The notes under the pieces were generated by a model. The model saw only the letters and a list, made by a program, of their open reading frames with translations, ran no database searches and was not told where the DNA came from. A DNA stretch of 64,000 nt, taken from the NCBI GenBank assembly GCA_964036045.1, contig OZ038381.1:111278922-111342921 (forward strand), given 5' to 3'. The position numbers and the translations under genes are program-made. This stretch comes from Eutreptiella sp. 'Long Island Sound 2002'. Taxonomy: Eukaryota > Euglenozoa > Euglenophyceae > Eutreptiales > Eutreptiaceae. Of the stretch, positions 24,111 through 36,413 are shown piece by piece (the stretch's first letter is position 1; every line of letters begins with the position of its first letter).

Positions 24111-24212
24111 TCTCATGTCTGATGTCTAATATGGCATGTTTTTTTGCAGTGTATACAAGAAGAGGGCGGGGGGTGGGTGTCAAAATGGGTGTGCAAAAAA
24201 TTGATGCCCCCC

Positions 24213-26267
24213 ACCCCATAGGTCCCCGTAGGCCCCCATACGTCCTTATCGGCCCCCATAGGTGCCCATAGGTCCCCATAGGTCCCCATAGGCCCCCAGA
24301 GGCCCCCATACTTCTCCATAGGCCCCCAAAGATACCGGAGGTCCCCGTAGACCCCATAGGTCCCCAAAGGTGCCCATAAGTCCCTAGAGGTGCCCATAGG
24401 TCCCCAAAGGTCCCCATACGTCCCCATAGGTCCTCGTAGGTCCCCAAGGGGGCCGGTAGGTCCCCAAAGGTCCCCATAGGTCCCCATAGGCCCCCATAGG
24501 CCCCCATAGGTGCCCATAGGTCCCCATTATCCCCCATAAGCCCCCATAGGTGCCATAGGTCCCCATAGGCCTCCATAGGTGCCCATAGGTACCCATAGGT
24601 GCCCATAGGTCTCCATGGGTGCGCATAGGTCCCCGTAGGTGCCGATAGGTCCCCAGAGGCCCCCATAGGTCCCCATAGGTCCCCATAGGCGTTCATAGGT
24701 GCCCATAGGTCCCCAAAGGTCACCATAGGCCCCCATAGGCCCCGATAGGTCCCCAAAGGTTAGCATAGGCCTCCATAGGCCCCCATAGGTCCCGAAAAAT
24801 GCCCATAAGTCCCCAAAGGTGCCCATAGGTCCCCATAGGTCCCCATAGGCCCATCGGTCCCCATAGGTCCCCATAGGCCCCCTTAGTCCCCCATAGGTGC
24901 TCATAGGTGCCCATAGGCCCCGAAAGATACCAAAGGTCCCCGTAGACCCCATAGGTCCCCAAAGGTGCCCATAAGTTCCCAAAGGTGCCCATAGGTCCCC
25001 ACAGGTCCCCATACGTCCCCATAGGTCGTCGTAGGTCCCCAAAGGGGCCGATAGGTCCCCAAAGGTCCCCATAGGTCCCCATAGGCCCCCATAGGCCCCC
25101 ATAGGTGCCCATGGGTCCCCATTATCCCCCATAGGCCCCCATAGGTGCCCATAGGTCCGCATAGGCCTCCATAGGTGCCCATAGGTCCCCATAGGTGCCC
25201 ATAGGTCTCCATAGGTGCCCACACGTCCCCGTAGGTGCCCATAGGTCCCCATAGGCCCCCATAGGCCCCCATAGGTGCCCATAGGTCCCCATAGGCGTTC
25301 ATAGGTGCCGCCCATAGGTCCCCAAAGGTCACCATAGGCCCCCAGAGGCCCCGATAGGTCCCCAAAGGTTAGCATAGGCCTCCACATGCTCCCATAGGTC
25401 CCCATACGTGCCCATAGGTCTCCATAGGTGCCCATAGGCCCCCATAGGTCCCCAAAGGCCCCCATAGGCCCCCATAGGTGCCAATAGGTCCCCAAAGGTC
25501 CCCATAGGTCCCCATACGTCCCCGAAGGCCCCCATAGGTCCCGATAGGTCCCCATAGGCCCCCATAGGTCCCCATAGCTGCCCATAGGCCCCCATAGGTC
25601 CCCATAGGCCCCCATAGGTGCCGATGGGCCCCCATAGGCCCCCATAGGCGCCCACAGGTCCCCATAGGTCCCCGTGGGCCCCCATAGGTCCCCATAGGTC
25701 CCCATAGGTCCCCAAAGGTCCCCATAGGTCCCCATAGGTCCCCATAGGCCCCCATAGGTGCCCATAGGCCCCCATAGGCCCCCATAGACCCCTATAGGTC
25801 CCCATAGGTCCCCATAGGTCCCCATAGGCCCCCATAGGTGCTCATAGGTGCCCACAGGTGCCCATACGTCTCCATAGGTGCCCATAGGTCCCCAAAGGTG
25901 CACATAGGCCCCCATAGGCCCCCATAGGCCCTCATAGGTCTCATTAGGTCCCCATAGGCCCCCATAGGTCCCCATAGGTGCCCATAAGCCCCCATAGGTG
26001 CCCATAGGCCCCCATAGGTGCCCATAGGTCCTCATAGGCCCCCATAGGTCCCCATAGGTCCCCTTAGGTCCCCATAGGCCCCCATAGGCCCCCATAGGCC
26101 CCAATAGGTCCCCATAGGTGCCCATAGGCCCCCATAGGTGCCCATAGGTCCCCATAGGCCCCCATAGGCCCCCATAGGTCCCCATAGGTCCCTGTAGATC
26201 CTCATACATCCCCATAGGTCCCCATAGGCCCCCATAAGCCCCCATAGGTGCCCATACGTCCCCATAG
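24213..26267. repeat. CCCCATAGGT satellite, array 1
   Basis: About 205 units of a 10-bp repeat with frequent (T/C/G)CCCCATAGG and CCCCAAAGG variants. Some segments recur at larger spacing: GTCCCCGTAGACCCCATAGG is at 24341 and 24936 (595 bp). Because the period is 10 and units contain no stop on one strand, artefactual ORFs of hundreds of codons arise and should not be called genes. Confidence 0.97.
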
Positions 26268-28329
26268 TCATAGTCATGGTCATAACCACTTATCATGTCG
26301 CCTACTGGTGTTACCCGACATCTCGCGCCGACAGGTGGTTCCTGCCTCGCTCGATCCCGTGGGTCCCAGGGCTGCCTGAGGTGGCCCACAACATGACGGA
26401 GGACCCAGAGGACCAGGGATACCGGTCAACCAGGCTTTGGGGGCAGTGGCAACTTCAAAGCATTAGCATTAGCAACGGCGACGGACGCTCGCCCGTTTGT
26501 TCGCCGGGGGTAAAGGGGCAAGGCACAGCAACGCAGCAGCACAGAAACAAGCAGAAAGCAAGGGCGTCTCCTATGGGCGCAAAGCAGCAACCAAGGTACA
26601 AAGCAGCACGCATGCGGTGAAGCAAGAGCGGGCCCCTCGTTGTTCGCGTACCCCCGCCACCGTGGAGACGTACATCACTCGTGACCCCACGTAATCCACT
26701 GCCAGCTGCGCAAACGCAAATGCCCACCACCCCTGACTCAACGTAACCCACTGCCAGCATGCAATAACCCGTAGATGCATAGGTAGGATTTCTGAGAGGC
26801 TCCAGCCTAGCCTGGCCCTTAGCGTTCATCGCCTCCATGTCCCCATAACGTACGCCGCCGACCCATCGCACTAGTCCCCTAGTATAGTACAGAAACATGG
26901 TAGCAACCCTACTTTCTCTGTGGCCCCGAGCTGCACCCACACCCCAGATGTATACCGTGCCGGCACTCCATGTGAGGGGCCAGTACCCAATCATCTTCGA
27001 GGTACCCGCAGGCTCCCACGTATAATATATCAAGAGGGTCTACAGGGGGGACGCTGGCCGCCCCGTGACGGGAGTGGCGCAACCTGTGAATATCGCTGGC
27101 TGGGATTCGGGCTGGTGGGTGCCGTAGCTTGATTATCGACCCCCTGTAGGGGTACCCACTAGAGGCTCGCCCCGGGCCCTGGTAACCAGGTCCACCTCAT
27201 CTGGCCCACATACGTTGCCCTGACGCCTACCCTTGACCCTTACCGGCACTGATTGGCCAGCTCCCGTGGTTGCGCCGCTTCCGCCACAGCAGCGGCCAAG
27301 CCGCAGGTTCGGCCCCCACCGACGACGTGGCAAGCCTACTTATAGCATTGGCCCGCGCGTCACCCCCTGGACCACTCTGCATGTCCCCTCGAGCCGATCA
27401 AGCATGCACCCCCCAGGAGCAAGTTGCTGCAGTGAAGACTAGGTAGGTTACACGTATATAGAGGCCACTGCATACTCGGTGCTACGCCGCCGTGTAGTAC
27501 CGCCGTCGCAACGCCGATGCCATCTGCAAGCCGCCACCGCACACACCACCGCAACCGCAAAGCCGTGGTCAGACGGTTAGACTATGTACATGCCCTAAGG
27601 CACGGTCCCTCTAGTTTGTTCACGGGGCCAGGGGATGCCCCTGCATTCCCCCTGAGTTGTTAGAGGGGTCAGGGGGACACCCCGGTACCGCCATGCGACT
27701 CCGCAGCGCCCCCACTGTACGGCTCACCAGTACCGCTGCGCGTCCCCGGTACTCCCACCATACGGACCCAAGTACTGCCACGCATACCCCCGTGACCCCA
27801 GTACACCGTCACCTGCAACTCCGCGTACCCCTCAAGACAGCACCTCCCAGATCGCCACGCCATCCTAAGTACGCCCACCATGCGGTCCACCCGACCATCA
27901 CCCCGTCGCAATCCTCTATGCGCACTTCGCCGCTTCCGGGGCCTTCAAACTGCTCCCCCACCACCGTGCAAAGTGCCCAAGACCAGGGGGCGTCGTAAGT
28001 CATGCACCGCAGCGCCGGAAGCGCTGTCGCCCGCCCCCACGAAGACCCGTGAACCCTCGGAGTATCCCCGGCAACCACCCCCGTAACTGCCGTAACCGGG
28101 CCGCCGGTAGAGACCCCGGGGTCATGCGAATACCCTACAGGGGTTTGGGCCTTATTACCCTGGTCAGGACGACCCATGACACCTCACTGTTGTACGTGAC
28201 GACCCGGGGCAGGCGGGTGAAGCATCCCTCCCCGACCCTCATGCACGGGGTCAGTACCGCTCACCATCAGGCCCGCACGACCTGTCACATCACGTTGGCC
28301 GTCAGACGCCGTCTGCCATCACCGCACAC
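26268..28329 (-). other. LINE 3' trailer, no clear gene
   Basis: This region lies between the last zinc-knuckle coding sequence and the satellite. It has no convincing coding frame. It contains spaced AGTACCGCCACGC-like repeats around 27680-27800 and a C17 run at 28357-28373 just outside. The terminal 20 bp on the minus strand are ATGACC/ATGACT units running into the satellite. Confidence 0.45.
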
Positions 28330-30597
28330 TCAGGCCATGAGGACACTGCTTCTCAGCCCCCCCCCCCCCCCCCGCCGCTGCGTCCAGCATAGGGACGGTG
28401 GCAAGCGCACCCGAATTTCCCACACCCTGTCAAGCTGCATTACCCCCGGCCCCCACCGCGCCTTCACCATGTCCTCCGTGATGCCACAACCAAAGAACCC
28501 GCGAGTCACCTTCCAGAGCTGCCCACCACAGCAGTAGGGGTAGGGCTGCCGTCGGCGCACCGGGGCATCTCACCCCTTGCACCCGGACGCTCCTCAGGTC
28601 ACCCTGGATTGTCTCCAGGCACTTGAGGACATCTGTCCAAAGTGCCGTAGCGCCCATCTCGTCTTAGGCCACCCCCTACCGGCACGCTCCCGACACGTGC
28701 CGCAGAGTGGGGCGGAGGCACATTGATGAACCCCAACCGGCGTCGTCTCCCTGCACGCGTGGCATTGCTGTGGGAGCACAGACCGCGACGGGACGCAGCT
28801 ATCATCACAGCACTGCGACCACAGGTCCTGCCACACATCACAGGACGCTTCCTGGAGACAAAGCAAAGCACCCGCCAGCGCGCGTGCTGTGGCACAACGG
28901 AGCAGGCTGCGCCTCGCTTCATCCCACGTGGACACCGGGCGGAGTAGCGGCTGTCCGTTGGACATCACCGGTAGGCTCTCAAGCAGCCGGGGCCATCGCG
29001 CCACCTTGGGGCTGCGTGTGCCATGCGTCAGGAGCTCCCAACCATAGTCCCGCACGATCTCCCCGATGACATCAACCCCGTCCAGCCCCGGGCCCCTGGC
29101 GGACGCGAGAACCAAGCGTTGTCCTCCCGACCGAGCCTCGACGACCGCCGCCAGGCCCAGGGTATCGAGGGTGTGACGGGCATCGGGAGCCACGTTGTCG
29201 TCCCCCTCAGGCAGAGAGAACATGGCCTCCGTGATGTGGCCCTGCGCGTTGTCTCCGTGTACCCGTTCCAGCTGCTTGGAGCCCACCAACACGGCCATGG
29301 ACCGCCGCTCCGTCACTGCCGGAATGACTAGTCGCAGCTGCCGGTCATACGGCCACAGCGCCCCCACGTCGAGCACGACGGCTACCGCTAGGACTGAGAG
29401 GTTCCACAGAGGCTGCTAAAAAACCGGCAGCACCTCGCGAGGCCAGCCCATGATGTACCCCACAGCCGGATGGTCTGCGTACACCTGGAGCCAGGGATCA
29501 CTCTGGCCGTTAGGGCCCCTCACCATGGTACCACGCACCATGGCCCATGACTGCGCGGATACCACGCGGGACCACTCCCGGAACGCAGGGTAGTCCCGAG
29601 TCATCCAGGAGGCGATCCAATGGCTGAAGGCCTGCGCTACCACCGCCATCCAGTGGGGAAACGAGGACATGGCCTCCTCGTGCGCGATGTACGACCTGGG
29701 CACCAACAGCGCATGCAGCGGTGCCCTCTGAAAAGTCGCCTGCAGGTCGTTGGGGAGGCCGTCGAACGGGTTCCATGGCGGATGCCGTCGGACCCTCCCT
29801 GCCGGCGGGCAGAAGGGTGTGTCACCTCGCAGGAACGCGTACACTGCCCTCCTTCGATCTTGCATCGGCAGCTCCATGATCTGGGTGAGCCAATGGTTCC
29901 TGCGGGCATACACATCTTCCCCAAACTGGACCATGTCCTCCACAAAGACCTTGGCCTTCGCAGGGCCCTGACACAACGCCGCCCGCACTGCCGCGAACAG
30001 CCGCTTCAGGTCCCCGGGGACGACACCCGCCATCAGGGATTCCGTCCACCTGCAGCCGTGCTCCCTCCTCGCCATGAACTCCACCGCCCTGTCCGTCAGG
30101 GGAAGTTCCGCCGTGAACTCGTGCACACACCTGCACAGGAGTCGTGCCACCTCCTCGTCCCGCGCACACAGCAAGCGCATGTGGCCAATGTCCTCCTCCG
30201 GCCCCCCACAGAAGATACAGGGGTGGGCCGGTATCGCCACACGCGTGAGCTTCTGCCTCCACCCTCGCATGACCTGCATGGTGGACAAGCGACCGTCACG
30301 TGCCCGCAGCATATTCCTGTGTGTGGGGTCGTGGTGCAGAGCTCCCAGGGGCACCGCCTCACAGGCGCTAGCCAGTGGCGTATGGGTGCTGGTGCGCGCC
30401 GCCAGCGAGCGCCACTCCATCTCCTTGACGAGCTGAAAGCCTTGCATGGAGGGTACACGCGGCTCGAGCTCTTCATCACCTCCAGGCACCAAGAGGATGG
30501 CATGCTCCTTGGGTAGGACGAGATGAACAGGCGGGGCCTTTGCACGGGCTGCGGCAGAGTCCGGCGCTTCAAGCGGGACTGCCGCCAAATGCGAGCT
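28330..30597 (-). CDS. LINE ORF2 C-terminal part: zinc knuckle regions
   Basis: The frame is continuous with the RNase H segment through TAG 30598-30600 and again through TAG 29416-29418. The second readthrough gives PREVLPVF, TAG, QPLWNLSVLAVAV. About 124 residues in is C-x2-C-x8-H-x4-C (CIFCGGPEEDIGHMRLLC), the zinc knuckle typical of LINE C-termini. A second cysteine cluster, CHACRETTPVGVHQC with LCGTCRE, lies near 28700. After 28680 the frame probably shifts (MGATALWTDVLKCLETIQGD). The end is not certain. Confidence 0.7.
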
Positions 30598-32250
30598 CTA
30601 CCGCACCACCAAATGGTGTGGCCCCCCTACTCTGCGTGGTAGCCGCCGCAGCCCCTCCACTATCCAGCTCAGTGCGTGCTGGTTGACCAGATGCGAGGTC
30701 GGCCCCTTGATGCCATGGTACAGGGCCTCTTGCGCCCTGCGCAGGTGGGCTCCAATGATGGAGGCATCCACCACGTGCACCGTGCATGCCGACGGGGGCG
30801 TGTGCAACAGGTATGCTGCTGCGCCGATGATCTCCACCTCCGGGACCGTGCCGTGGATGGCACCCGTCCACGTGGGCCTCCCATGGCTGGCCACCGCCAC
30901 ATTGGTGGCTTCGTCCGCCTGGGGCGATGCGTCAGACGATGTGACTTTGGTCGCCACTGGCACCCAACGGTACCGGCAGGGTTCCGGCCATGCCACGTCG
31001 GAGTGGGGGCTCTGTGAGACTTTTCCCAGGGACGCCGCGCTGGAGGCCGTGTGTTCCGGGGACAGGACCACTTTCAGCTGATACACCGCATGCGGCCTCC
31101 AGGCCAGGTCGCATCCGCAGACAGACTTGATAGCGTCAAGGGCCGTGGTATACTCCGCTCCCCACACCGTCGTGGAGCAGGAGGGCTGATACACCACCAC
31201 AGAGCCCTGTTCAACCGCCCCGCCGTCACGCAACGACGTGACGGCAACATGCGGATCGTGTGGCACGTTGGACATCCGAACCACCTCCGGGACCGAGCAC
31301 TCATTGGCGTCCGGGACGGGGCCAGCTGGCAGCAGAAGGACGATTGCCCACTCGCTGCACCCCCGCACCGCCGCGCACGCCCTAGAAAACGCGGGCCGCC
31401 CGTGCACAACCCACAGAGGCGATGGGTTTATGCCGCCCCCGGCATGTGGTGTGAGTCAGGGGACTGACGCCGGATCGTCTTGCTGCCGGTAACCTTCAAA
31501 GAAATCCCCCAGCAGGAACAGGAGGGCGGCCAGCGGGACAAACGGCATGGATTGCCCCGGTTTCGCCGGGTCCCATCCTTCCTCCCTGTACCCGCCCACC
31601 ACATACACATCCCCCGTAGTTGACTGCCTAGTGCGTTTGCTGGCTTTCTTTCGGCGCAGCGGGTGTATTAGACGGTGACTCAGTGGACGAGGCAACTGCG
31701 GCCGGAGGACGTCGCGGAGCCCCGTGAACCACACGTGGTCTAGCTGATTGGGCCCCACTCCCGTGTGAGGAACGTGCAGGTGGTCCTCATGACACTCCTG
31801 GCGCTGGACGGCCCACTGCCCAGGCGCAGGACAGGGGAGCCGCGCATGCAGGAGGTCATTTGCGGGATCAGTCAGGGACTGTACCGCCGCGTCCGTGCGG
31901 GGCCCCGAGAGAACGTAGATGTCCCTACCCTTGAAGGTGTAGGATTGGGATGCCCACTTCCGTCCCGCCCACTGCATTTGCGGCAGATGGGCGTGTACGC
32001 ACGAGTACACTGACGATGGCATGAGGAGTCCTACACGCAACGCCCCCGTCGCCCGGAGTACTCTGTCCACCCCCGTACCGCCAGCGTGCGTGGCGAACGA
32101 CGCGGAGGGCACCAGGAACTGACCGCACACACCGTATTGCAAGTGCATGTCTCGATGCATGGCCCGCAGCTCCGTCCGGACTGTCGCTGACCGGTGGTGC
32201 GTGAGTTGAGCCAGGGTCGCTATGACGGAGTCGCAGCAGATGACCTGGAC
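30598..32250 (-). CDS. LINE ORF2: region after RT with probable RNase H
   Basis: One minus-strand frame covers 32160-30598 apart from a TGA at 31456. The most RNase H-like segment is VPEVEIIGAAAYLLHTPPSA followed by CTVHVVDASIIGAHL, resembling the conserved E...A...L and later DA/DS with the second and third acidic residues. The first Asp is not identified with confidence. The stretch before it (GPRTDAAVQSLTDPANDLLH) is unrecognised. Its location between RT and the zinc knuckle fits RNase H in LINEs. Confidence 0.5.
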
Positions 32251-32263
32251 ATCCGCCAGTCGT

Positions 32264-33612
32264 CATCCATGACCAGACCGCACCGCCACGTTGGAGAGGT
32301 CCTTAGGCAGCTTCTCGAATTGCAGGGCCGCAGCCTTGATGGCAGCATTCAGCTTGACCACCGCCTCCGCCGTGTCGGACAGATACGGCGCCGCGTACCG
32401 CACGATGCCTCCAACCACAGCCGCCATCACCTCATGGGGCACCGACGCCCGCCCCAGCGTGGCTTGCGCCAGCCCAGCAGAGCTTGACACCGGAGTACAT
32501 GTTTCTCTTTCATGGACGCTATCCCCCTTGGATCAAGGCGTAGGCCCAAAGAGGGCACCGTGCCCTTGGCGCGCAAGCAGACCCATGGGGCTGCCGCGTT
32601 TCCCGGGTTTGGGCACACCATGATCGAAGGGATGCGAGCAGTGTTGGCATAGGCGCACTTGTTGACGTTGAGGGACATGCCCATGTCCGTCAGGTACTGT
32701 GCAATCGCTTCCGCGTAATCCGGGAATTGTGGTAAGGAGTGCGCTACCAACAGGAGGTCATCACAGTGCGCTTGCACCAGGGCCGGCACAGCATGGCGAG
32801 CATCTCCCCGCGCCTTGCCGGCAAGGCTCCTCAAGAGAGGTTCCAAGAGGAGGAGGTAGAGCACGGCACTCTCCGCACTGCCCTGCCGCAGGCCCCTGTG
32901 GCGCCGAATGCTCGGTGTTGGGCCGTGCGGAGTGACGATGCGCACCAGAGACCCGCAGCTGAGGGCCTGGAAGAGCCTGATGAGCTCCTCCGGGACCCCC
33001 ATTTGACGCAGGAGGAGCGCCAGCGCCCCATGCGGCTTGTGTCAAATGCCTTGGATACGTCGAAGGCCAGGACGTGATTCTCCTCCTGCTCGCGCTGCAG
33101 CCTGCGCTGGGCCAGGAACACCGGGGCAGCGCCGTGGAGCCTGGCATGGCCCCGAACTGCCAGTCCGCAGGCAACCCCTTGCGTGCCGGGACGGCCGTGA
33201 ACCTCCGCATGAGGGGGGTCATGAGCATCCGCATGTCTTGCTGCCCTAGCGCTATGGGCCTGTACTCGTCAAGGTTGCCTGTGGCCGTACCCTTGGGCAT
33301 TAGCCAGATAATGGCCTCGTGCCAGGATTCCGGGATGTGCGCACCGCGCAGGATGGCTCTGTACGCGTGCACCAGGAGCCCCTGCACCGGCTCAGGCAGC
33401 TCCGCTATGAGGGCAGCCGTGACTCGGTTGGACCCCGGAGCCTTGTCGTCTGCCTCGGCCTGTTTCACGGCGTCTTGGAGATCCTGCAGGGTGTAGTCGT
33501 GCACCGACCTCCATTCCTCCGGCACCCCCCGAGGGATGTGGGCCCTGACCGGCCGTTCGAAGACCGGCAGGTTCACTGGCCTCTTGGCGTACAGCGCCTC
33601 CCAGTACCTCTA
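32264..33612 (-). CDS. LINE ORF2: reverse transcriptase
   Basis: Palm and finger motifs of a non-LTR RT appear in order: RYWEALYAKRPVNLP, ADDKAPGSNRVTAALIAELP, SWHEAIIWLMPKGTATGNLD with EYRPIALGQQDMRMLM, VLAFDVSKAFDT (motif A, near 33061), GLRQGSAESAVLYLLLLEPL (motif B) and QAHCDDLLLVAH (motif C, CDD instead of YADD, near 32763). Then come MGMSLNVNKCAY and the thumb-like SDTAEAVVKLNAAIKAAALQ. The frame changes near 33125, 33010 and 32470, so RT is not readable in one piece. The chain begins through TAG at 33610-33612 (IGEA, TAG, RYWEALY). Confidence 0.9.
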
Positions 33613-35103
33613 GGCCTCGCCGATGACGTCCGAAGCCTCCATGAGCACCTTCTCCGACTCCCGGACGCCGACGGACCGGGAGCTTGACGGGGCATAGTTC
33701 ACCACGTTGATGGCCCCCCGTATCGCCGTCCATCGGAGCTGCAGGTCTGGCACCCTGCCCCGCCAATAGTCCTTTATGGATCTGCGCCTGTTGCTCCTGC
33801 GGACATCCCGCAGCTCCTCCACGCAAATCCCTAGCTGGTGGAGCTACCGGTCCAATGCAGCGCGCAGGTCCTCCACCGTAGCGGGGAACAAGTCGGGGTC
33901 CACCTGTCGGAGGTGCCGCAGCAAGGCAGCCGCTTCCTGGGAGTGGAGCCCGGCCGTTGCCGCGTCCTGTTGCCACAGCTCATGGGCGCGCCAGGCCAGG
34001 GCTTGCTGATCCGAGAGGACCGGGGCCAGAGACGCCTCCGTCTCCGCCTGCCCGTACGGGTACTGCGGGTCCATGCCTGACGGCATGCGCACCCCTGTGA
34101 CCCTGGACACGTCATCGCGGAAGGCGTAGAGTAGGTCGAAGACCGCTTGCACCTCCGACGTGCCCATGTTGGCAGTGTCCTCGTCCGACGAGAGCCACGC
34201 CCGCAGCGTCCGATCCTCACAGGCCTTCTGCAGTACTGCCGCCGCCGCCTCACCAACCCCCGGGGAGTCCGGGCGTATGGCATGCAGCCTGCCTTGGGCG
34301 TGCGAGTAGGCCATCCTGGTGACCCTCTCTTTGCCGGCCACCGCCAGCGGGATGTCGAGGACCACGGGGCCATGGTCAGACCCCAGCGACGCAGGGGACC
34401 CTCCCGGCGCCAGGTGCGGTCGCTCACGCACCGCCCATGGTACCAGTGGCGAGTTGAGCAGGAAGGAGTCCAGTCGATGCCCTGCCCTCGTGGGCCTCCT
34501 GTCCTCCTCCGCCGCCGCGCCCGCCCTCTGGAACCGGCACTGCTCCCACAGGGCCTCGAAACTCCTCGTGGTGGGGTGTCCCGGGGACTCCAGCCACACG
34601 TTGAAGTCCCCTCCGAGGAGCAAGGCCCTGGTGCCTCCCGCGCTCTTGGCCGCCGCATACATGGCCACATCAGCCCAGAAGGACACCTTAGACGCCCAGG
34701 GTTCGCCGCCAGTGCCGGGGCCGTGGACGCTGATGACCGTGAGGGTGCCACCCGCGGTCACCACATCAAGGGCCATGGCCTTGCCTGGCACCATGTCCAC
34801 GGCGTCTCGAACTTCCTCCGCGGCGAACACGTCCGCCCGAGTGGCAATCAAGAGCCCGCCGCGCACCGCCGCCGCCGACGCTGCCTGGGCATCCACCCAC
34901 GGGTTCGCATGATACCCATGGTGACGCCATTGATTCTCCGAGTGCACCACGCCTTCGGGGTCCTGCAGGCCCGTCTCCTGGAAGTGGCCCAGGATGGCAC
35001 CCTCGGCCTTCATAATGCCCGCCGCCACCGCCTCACCGTCGAGCACACCCGGGGCGATTGGTATGCCGTCCCCCCGTATCCAGTCCTGGACGTTACAGGA
35101 CAC
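33613..35103 (-). CDS. LINE ORF2: APE-type endonuclease
   Basis: Exonuclease-endonuclease-phosphatase domain with motifs in order: N-terminal SCNVQDW, GHFQETGL (catalytic Glu), LTVISVHGPGTGG, LLLGGDFNVWLES (GDFN), HRLDSFLLNSPL and SLGSDHGPVVLDIPL (SDH). This enzyme nicks target DNA to prime reverse transcription. After the domain the frame crosses TAG 33844-33846 (ALDR, TAG, LHQLGICVEELRD) and continues into the RT. Upstream, the same frame extends through a TGA at 35134 into the Pro/Gly-rich linker. All catalytic motifs appear intact. Confidence 0.93.
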
Positions 35104-35133
35104 CGCCGCCCGGGTGTCGGAGGCGGGGTCCCT

Positions 35134-36380
35134 TCACGGCTGCGCCGTTGGATCAGGCCCCCCCGCTAGATCCGGATCATTGGGCGGAGGGGGACCACCA
35201 GCGCCCGGCGCGGGCGGCTGGCGGCACGGCCCCTGTCCCCGTGGGTCACCGCTTGATGTGGCCGCCGTCGGCCTGGATCCGACAGATGTAGCGGTCGATC
35301 CCGCGGCTCCGTCGCTCGAATCACTTGTCCCCGTCCTCCCCGTAGAAGCCGTCGCCGTAGGCCCATCCGCCCCACGATCTGCCGCCGACTGCGACGCTCC
35401 TTGCCCCCCCGCAGGACGGGCAGTTGTGGGCATCGCAAGTGTTCTGGACCTTGCCTGGGCCGATACGAAAGGCCCCGCTTGGCCCCTGGCATAACGTCGG
35501 CCAGCATGGCCATCGCCTGGTCCCGTTGAGCCGGATCAGCCCCATGGTCCCGCTGAAGGTGGTCCAGCAGGTCCCTGCGGTGGAGGTGGGCGGGCCGGCA
35601 GTGCTTGCCGGCTCTCCACGAGCAGTGACCAGCTCCATCCGGCCGAGACCAGGGGCAGACGTTGATCACCTTCGATCCACGCTGCTCCGTGGCCAGTTCG
35701 CCGCCGAAGTGCCGCAGTACGTACCGAATGTTGGTATAGCTGCCATACTGAGGTGGGGGGCTCTTCTTGGGTGGCGGCTTGGGCGCTTTCTTCGGAAACG
35801 GCTTCGCCGCGGCGGCCGGGGGTGCCGCAGGCCGAACCGGTGGCACGCCTGGTGGTTGCGGCAGGTGCAGCATCCCCCCCACGGGAAACTGCTCCTCCAC
35901 CCAGCGGCCCAAAGCGTCGGCAAACTTCTCCCGGTCGCCCTCGACCTTCCACCTGGACGTGGAGAACGCCCGTAGCCACGGACCCATGTTCTCCGCCATG
36001 ACGAGGCAGAGGGCATCTCCTCCGCTCTGCTGGCGAAAGTGCATTGCGTCCGAGCCTACCACAGTCCCTTGGAGGTACAGCGCCGTGCCTCCGTCGCCAC
36101 TCAGAGCACCAAGGTGCAGGGCCTCCAAGTCGGCGGGGCGGACCGTTAGCACCGTGCCCTCCCCGCGATTGTACAGGCGCAGTGCCGAGGAGTGGGGTTC
36201 CAGCGCCACTACGACCCAGCACCACGCCCGCGACCCACTGTGCAGCAGTGCGAGCGATTCTGCTGGCCTTTTGCTGCAGGACTGCGCAGCCGGCGCCCTG
36301 GGGAGGGCCGCCGCCTCACCCTGCAGCGCCCTGCACATGACAGCTGCATGCTCAGCTTGCCACATGCTGCTCGGAACCAC
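35134..36380 (-). CDS. LINE ORF2: linker with Cys/His cluster and Pro/Lys-rich tail
   Basis: Starts HVVPSSMWQAEHAAVMCRAL and includes RWKVEGDREKFADALGRWVE, a Lys/Pro stretch (KPFPKKAPKPPPKKSPPPQY), then VCPWSRPDGAGHCSWRAGKH followed by RRDLLDHLQRDHG. These form a C-x9-C-x5-H...H arrangement that may bind zinc or nucleic acid. Two frame changes near 35600 and 35400 seem needed. The second brings in NTCDAHNCPSCGGARS, another Cys/His cluster. The frame upstream crosses a TGA at 36414. Confidence 0.5.
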
Positions 36381-36413
36381 ATGCCAGACGTCCTGTCCCT
36401 GTACTTTCGGCGG

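Noticed and set aside
5520-24140. Similar TGATGTTTGATGCCTGATGTGGCATG and TGTCTGATGTCTAATATGGCATG pieces (in parts) near 5520 and 24115
   Set aside because: Too short and diverged to claim a repeat family from two instances.
24106-26389. Minus-strand ORFs of 130-620 codons reading MGTYGDLWGP repeats
   Set aside because: They are produced by the 10-bp satellite, which has no stop in its 30-bp reading cycle; composition and overlap in all frames show they are not genes.
34147-35169. Plus-strand ORF of 340 codons opposite the endonuclease
   Set aside because: Shadow of the minus-strand LINE ORF2; the minus strand carries the recognisable endonuclease motifs.
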